This document shows, one piece after another, positions 19,073 to 22,362 of a stretch of 22,362 nt of DNA (position 1 is the stretch's first letter; every line of letters starts with the position of its first letter). Made by a program: the position numbers and the translations under genes. Source of the stretch: Verrucomicrobia bacterium UBA3761 (GTDB taxonomy: Bacteria; Verrucomicrobiota; Kiritimatiellia; RFP12; UBA1067); the NCBI GenBank assembly GCA_002371135.1, contig DFGB01000038.1, positions 1-22,362 of the forward strand. The letters are read 5' to 3'. Below the pieces are notes generated by a model. The model saw only the letters and a list, made by a program, of their open reading frames with translations. It was not told the DNA's origin and ran no database searches.

Positions 19073-19642
19073 ATGAAAAAACTGATAATGGGAGCACTTG
19101 CCATTGCAAGCATCGCAGCACTGGCGGCAGAGCCGGTTGAAGTCGAAAAAGGACGCGTGGCCGTCGTCTATTTCTCGTGGAGCCCGAGCGGCAACACGCG
19201 CTTCGCGGCCAAGACGATCGCAGAAAAGGCTTCTGCGGACATCTACGAAATCAAGCCCGAGAAGCCGTACAACAGCGATTACTCGGCGTGCTGCGACGAG
19301 GCGAATCCGGAATGCCGCCAGAAGACTTTGCGTCCAATAAAGCCGCTTGCAATCGACCTTGCGAAATACGACGTCGTCTTCGTGGGCACGCCGAACTGGT
19401 GGGGGACGATGGCGCCGCCCGCCCGCACTTGGGTCGTGAACAACGCCGGCGCGCTCAAGGGCAAGACGGTCTGCCTGTTCCAGACCCACGGCGGCGGCGG
19501 AATGCAGAACCTCGAGCGCGACTTCAAGTCGATTACGCCTGATTGCAAAGTCCTTCCCGCGAAGGCGTTTTCTGGCTCGTCCGTCCGTTCTTCCGTCGCG
19601 GCGCTCGAGAAATTCGTCGATGAAAGAATCAAGCTCAAGTGA
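19073..19642 (+). CDS. Exported flavodoxin (Flavodoxin_4-like)
   Basis: The protein has 189 residues. Residues 1-19 (MKKLIMGALAIASIAALAA) are a signal peptide, which fixes the ATG at 19073 over an upstream in-frame Met. The mature part starts with VAVVYFSWSPSGNTRFAAKTIAE, where SxSGNT is the FMN phosphate loop. It continues with IYEIKPEKPYNSDYSACCDEA, FVGTPNWWGTMAPPARTW (a flavin-stacking loop rich in Trp) and THGGGGMQNLERDF, all typical of the family. Such proteins carry electrons or reduce small quinone-like substrates; export to the periplasm is inferred from the signal peptide. Cys-Cys and a third Cys (SACCDEANPEC) could form a disulfide or bind metal. No promoter is evident in the 55-base gap after glgB. 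Confidence 0.9.
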   Translation: MKKLIMGALAIASIAALAAEPVEVEKGRVAVVYFSWSPSGNTRFAAKTIAEKASADIYEIKPEKPYNSDYSACCDEANPECRQKTLRPIKPLAIDLAKYDVVFVGTPNWWGTMAPPARTWVVNNAGALKGKTVCLFQTHGGGGMQNLERDFKSITPDCKVLPAKAFSGSSVRSSVAALEKFVDERIKLK

Positions 19643-19653
19643 AAGGTCGGGCG

Positions 19654-20055
19654 ATGTCCTGCATATTCTGTTCCATAGCGGCGGGAGAAATTCCATCGTT
19701 CAAGGTTTACGAAGACGAACTCGTCCTCGCCTACCTTGACATCAATCCATTCACACGCGGCCACACGCTGGCAATCCCGAAGCAGCACGTCGCCGGGCTG
19801 CTCGATGCCGATGATGCGTTGCTCGGAGAAGTCATAAAGCGCGTCAAGCGCGTCGCCGCCCATCTCAAAGCGGCGCTTCCTTGCGACGGCTTCAACATTC
19901 TGCAGAATAACGGCGAGGCCGCCGGCCAGACCGTCCGTCACTTGCACTTCCACATCATACCACGCTACGCCGGCGAACCGCTCGAATTCAAGAGCCACAA
20001 GGGAGATATGGACGAGCTCAAGAAATTGGCCGACAAGCTCGCATTCCAATCATAG
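19654..20055 (+). CDS. HIT family nucleotide-binding hydrolase (HinT-like)
   Basis: The protein has 133 residues. CIFCSIAAGEIPSFKVYEDE is the usual N-terminus, with C3 and C6 as likely zinc ligands. GHTLAIPKQHV and NILQNNGEAAGQTVRHLHFHIIPR follow; the last holds the histidine triad H-x-H-x-H. The family hydrolyses nucleoside phosphoramidates and related adenylates. The ATG at 19654 is preferred over a GTG at 19639 because GAAAGG (19641-19646) is spaced correctly and homologs begin at this Cys-rich segment. It overlaps no gene but lies 11 bases after the flavodoxin stop, so the two are probably cotranscribed. Confidence 0.95.
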   Translation: MSCIFCSIAAGEIPSFKVYEDELVLAYLDINPFTRGHTLAIPKQHVAGLLDADDALLGEVIKRVKRVAAHLKAALPCDGFNILQNNGEAAGQTVRHLHFHIIPRYAGEPLEFKSHKGDMDELKKLADKLAFQS

Positions 20056-20085
20056 CTCATCTTCACCTTGACCCCGTCTGAATTC

Positions 20086-22362
20086 ATGGACAACCCGGAC
20101 TGGGCGAACTTCCTGCCTGAAATGCAGGATTCGCCCCGCAGCCGGGCTATCGTCACGCATGAGGACTGTTCGCCTCTGGCGCTTGATGACGCGGCGATGC
20201 ATCTTCGCGTCGGCGGCACTCTCGGCACCATGCCGGGCTACGAGGAGCGACCCGGCCAGATCGACATGCTCAAGGCGATCGTCAGGGCGTTCAACGCCCG
20301 CGAGCATTTGATGATCGAGGCCGGGACGGGGGTGGGGAAGTCTCTCGCGTATTTGATACCGGCCGTCCTTTGGGCGCACCTCAACGATACATGCGTTGTC
20401 GTCTCCACGGCGACGCGCAATCTCCAGTCGCAACTTCTCGGCCACGACATACCGCGCGCCGTGCTGACACTTGGCGAAGGTGCGCGGAAGTTCAAGGTCG
20501 CATTGCTCAAGGGCCGCGGCAACTATCTCTGCCTGCGGGCGGTGGACGAGTTTTTCGAAACCGGTTTTTGGGTGAAGGACGAAGCCGAGCAGGAGGCGAT
20601 ACCCGGCTTTATTGAATGGCTGCGCACGACCGCGGATGGCGATCTTGATACATACGACGGTCTGCCCCGGAGTCTGCTCACATGCCCGGGCGAGGAGTGC
20701 TCTGCGCGCCATTGCCGTTTCTATTCGCGGTGCTTCGTGTACCGGGCTCGCAAGAAAGCGATGGAGGCCTCTCTCCTTGTAGTCAATCATGCACTCGTGC
20801 TGGCGGAGGCCGCAGGCGGGGCCGGCTCGATCTTGCCGCCGTATTCGCGGCTGATTCTCGATGAGGCTCACAATCTCGAAGAAATCGCGACCGATCAATT
20901 GAGCGCCGAATTTTCGACGCCCGCTCTGAACCGCATATTCAACCGTCTGAGCCGAAAGGGCCGTGGCCGGAATGCGAAGTCCACCGGCATTTTCGCAAAT
21001 GTCGACCGCATTCTCCGGCGCGGCGCACTCGCCGAGCCTGCGTATTCTGTCATCTTCTCGGCGCTCTCCGAGGCGTCCTCGCTCATGGTGAAGGCGTATG
21101 ACACGGCAGACGCTCTGTTCGATGTGGCGGAGCGCCTCTTGCCTCCCGGCGCGGCAAATGGCCTCTGCCGCTACAAAGTCGAAGAGGATCCTGTCACCCA
21201 TGCCAAGACCAGGATGCACTCGCTCAACGGCCTTTTCAAACCGTATTCGGCCGCGGAGTGGCAAGAGCCTGCGCTAGTCGCGGCACAGTCGAAGTTCGAA
21301 AGCGCAATGGCGGCAATCGTCAATCTCCTCCATCGTATGCGCGATGTCCTCGCCGAATACGAGGACAAGGACGGCGTCAAGGTCCACGCGGACCTTGCGG
21401 TGCAGATCGATGGCTGCGCCGAGCAATTCGTTGCGTTCGTCTCCGGAGCGTGCTTCGTCCTCGCCGGCGCCAAGCCGACCCATGCATATTGGATCGAGCA
21501 CGTCCACCCGCAGAAGAGGAAGGCGTATACGCGCCTTGTGGCGGCGCCTCTCTCGGTTGCGGAGGATCTGAAGAATATGCTCTACGACCAGAAGGATTCG
21601 GTCATACTCTCTTCCGCTACGCTGCGGGTCGGCAGCGATTTCCGCTACATGATCCAGCGGCTGGGCTGCACGGAACGCGTCCAGGCGCTCGTGGCGGCGA
21701 GTCCGTTCGACTATCTTCGCCAGGCGCTTGTGCTCGCATCGGGCGCGATGCCGGATCCCTCGGCGAATCCGGTCGCTTATTCCGATGCGCTTGCGAATAT
21801 GATGCGCGACCTCTTCGATGCGACGGATGGAAGGGCGCTCGTTCTTTTCACGAGCTACGAAATGATGAACCGCGTCGCGGATACCGCGCGTCCGCAACTT
21901 GAGGACGCGGGCATTCGCCTGCTGGTCCAAGGCGAAGGCTCGTCCCGCGAGGCGATGACAAGCACTTTGCGCAACGCATCGTCGCGCACCGTCGTATTTG
22001 GCGCGCAATCGTTCTGGGAAGGCGTCGATGTCTCGGGCGAGGCGCTCAGTTGCGTCGTCATAACGCGCTTGCCGTTTGCACAGCGCGGCGACCCGATAGT
22101 CGAAGCGCGGAGCGAGAAAATCGAGCGCGAAGGAGGCTCTAGCTTCCGAGACTACTACCTGCCGGAGGCGGTCATTCGCTTTCGCCAGGGCTTTGGACGC
22201 TTGATACGCACGCGCCGCGACCGCGGCGTAGTGATCGTCTCGGACCCTCGCATCGTCACCAAGAACTACGGTGCCATATTCCGTCGCAGCATCCCCGCCA
22301 CCACCCACACCGTCCCCGACATTCCCTCCATACTCGCTCAAATCAAAGCATTCTTCGGCCGC
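20086..22362 (+). CDS. dinG: DinG-type ATP-dependent iron-sulfur DNA helicase (3' end outside window)
   Basis: The frame is open from ATG 20086 to the last base (759 codons), so the stop lies beyond the window, probably close. Motifs are Walker A EAGTGVGKS (78-86), a four-Cys iron-sulfur cluster (C149 in GNYLC, then C205, C210, C216 with x4 and x5 spacing as in E. coli DinG), VVNHALVL, DEAH (259-262), motif III-like SSATL, motif V-like FGAQSFWEGVDV and motif VI QGFGRLIRTRRDRG. This is the XPD/DinG superfamily 2 helicase that unwinds DNA 5' to 3', active on D-loops, R-loops or forks. The N-terminus lacks an exonuclease domain. No SD is visible; an in-frame TTG at 20068 is a possible alternative start. 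Confidence 0.94.
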   Translation, partial: MDNPDWANFLPEMQDSPRSRAIVTHEDCSPLALDDAAMHLRVGGTLGTMPGYEERPGQIDMLKAIVRAFNAREHLMIEAGTGVGKSLAYLIPAVLWAHLNDTCVVVSTATRNLQSQLLGHDIPRAVLTLGEGARKFKVALLKGRGNYLCLRAVDEFFETGFWVKDEAEQEAIPGFIEWLRTTADGDLDTYDGLPRSLLTCPGEECSARHCRFYSRCFVYRARKKAMEASLLVVNHALVLAEAAGGAGSILPPYSRLILDEAHNLEEIATDQLSAEFSTPALNRIFNRLSRKGRGRNAKSTGIFANVDRILRRGALAEPAYSVIFSALSEASSLMVKAYDTADALFDVAERLLPPGAANGLCRYKVEEDPVTHAKTRMHSLNGLFKPYSAAEWQEPALVAAQSKFESAMAAIVNLLHRMRDVLAEYEDKDGVKVHADLAVQIDGCAEQFVAFVSGACFVLAGAKPTHAYWIEHVHPQKRKAYTRLVAAPLSVAEDLKNMLYDQKDSVILSSATLRVGSDFRYMIQRLGCTERVQALVAASPFDYLRQALVLASGAMPDPSANPVAYSDALANMMRDLFDATDGRALVLFTSYEMMNRVADTARPQLEDAGIRLLVQGEGSSREAMTSTLRNASSRTVVFGAQSFWEGVDVSGEALSCVVITRLPFAQRGDPIVEARSEKIEREGGSSFRDYYLPEAVIRFRQGFGRLIRTRRDRGVVIVSDPRIVTKNYGAIFRRSIPATTHTVPDIPSILAQIKAFFGR

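Overview
The window is 22.4 kb of GC-rich bacterial chromosome. I can support 19 protein-coding genes, all on the + strand, plus a family of structured intergenic repeats. I see no tRNA, rRNA, CRISPR array, integrase, transposase or phage gene. No stretch over about 210 bases lacks a gene. The organism is inferred to be an uncultured member of the PVC group (Kiritimatiellota, Verrucomicrobiota or Lentisphaerota). The grounds are high GC, a fused PilM/PilN-like (GspL-type) protein next to a GspM-like protein and a long GspD-type secretin, a eukaryote-type branching enzyme, and a mix of genes with strong Shine-Dalgarno (SD) sites and genes with none. This placement is only moderate in confidence.

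Layout. 1-1127: the 3' end of an RhlE-type DEAD-box RNA helicase, translationally coupled to a small unknown protein. 1193-2080: an extended -10 promoter, rpsP and rplS side by side without the usual rimM and trmD, then an intrinsic terminator. 2090-2992: a DMT/EamA-like membrane protein. 3079-8094: a strong promoter and three envelope-machine genes (GspL-like, GspM-like, secretin). 8092-9849: a 26-bp hairpin, a nucleotidyltransferase-fold protein coupled to a 64-residue protein, and an alanine-rich coiled-coil membrane protein. 9983-13375: ychF, then one continuous reading frame joining a beta-class DNA methyltransferase to threonine synthase. 13446-15986: rdgB, a coupled exported coiled-coil protein, and obgE. 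16189-19017: panB and glgB. 19073-20055: an exported flavodoxin and a HIT protein. 20086-end: a DinG-type iron-sulfur helicase that runs off the window.

The most unusual feature is a repeat family with four clear copies (about 4360-4490, 5028-5158, 9850-9966, 15987-16165) and a possible degenerate fifth (2993-3065). Each copy has a 65-66 base core that begins with TCTCCCGGTGCGAC or a close variant. Each core is flanked by arms of roughly 7-base tandem repeats. Within a copy the two arms are reverse complements, but arm sequence differs between copies. All four lie in the same orientation as the genes and directly before a start codon (GspM-like, secretin, ychF, panB). Conserved core plus divergent but self-complementary arms points to selection or a copying mechanism acting on hairpin structure. 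This could be a 5'-UTR RNA element or a small mobile hairpin element.

Most other genes are housekeeping: ribosome assembly and translation GTPases (rpsP, rplS, ychF, obgE), nucleotide-pool cleaning (rdgB), CoA precursor synthesis (panB), glycogen (glgB) and helicases. They are grouped by strand rather than by one pathway. Second-tier points of interest are the methyltransferase-threonine synthase frame, the nucleotidyltransferase pair and the leaderless-looking promoter of the GspL-like gene.
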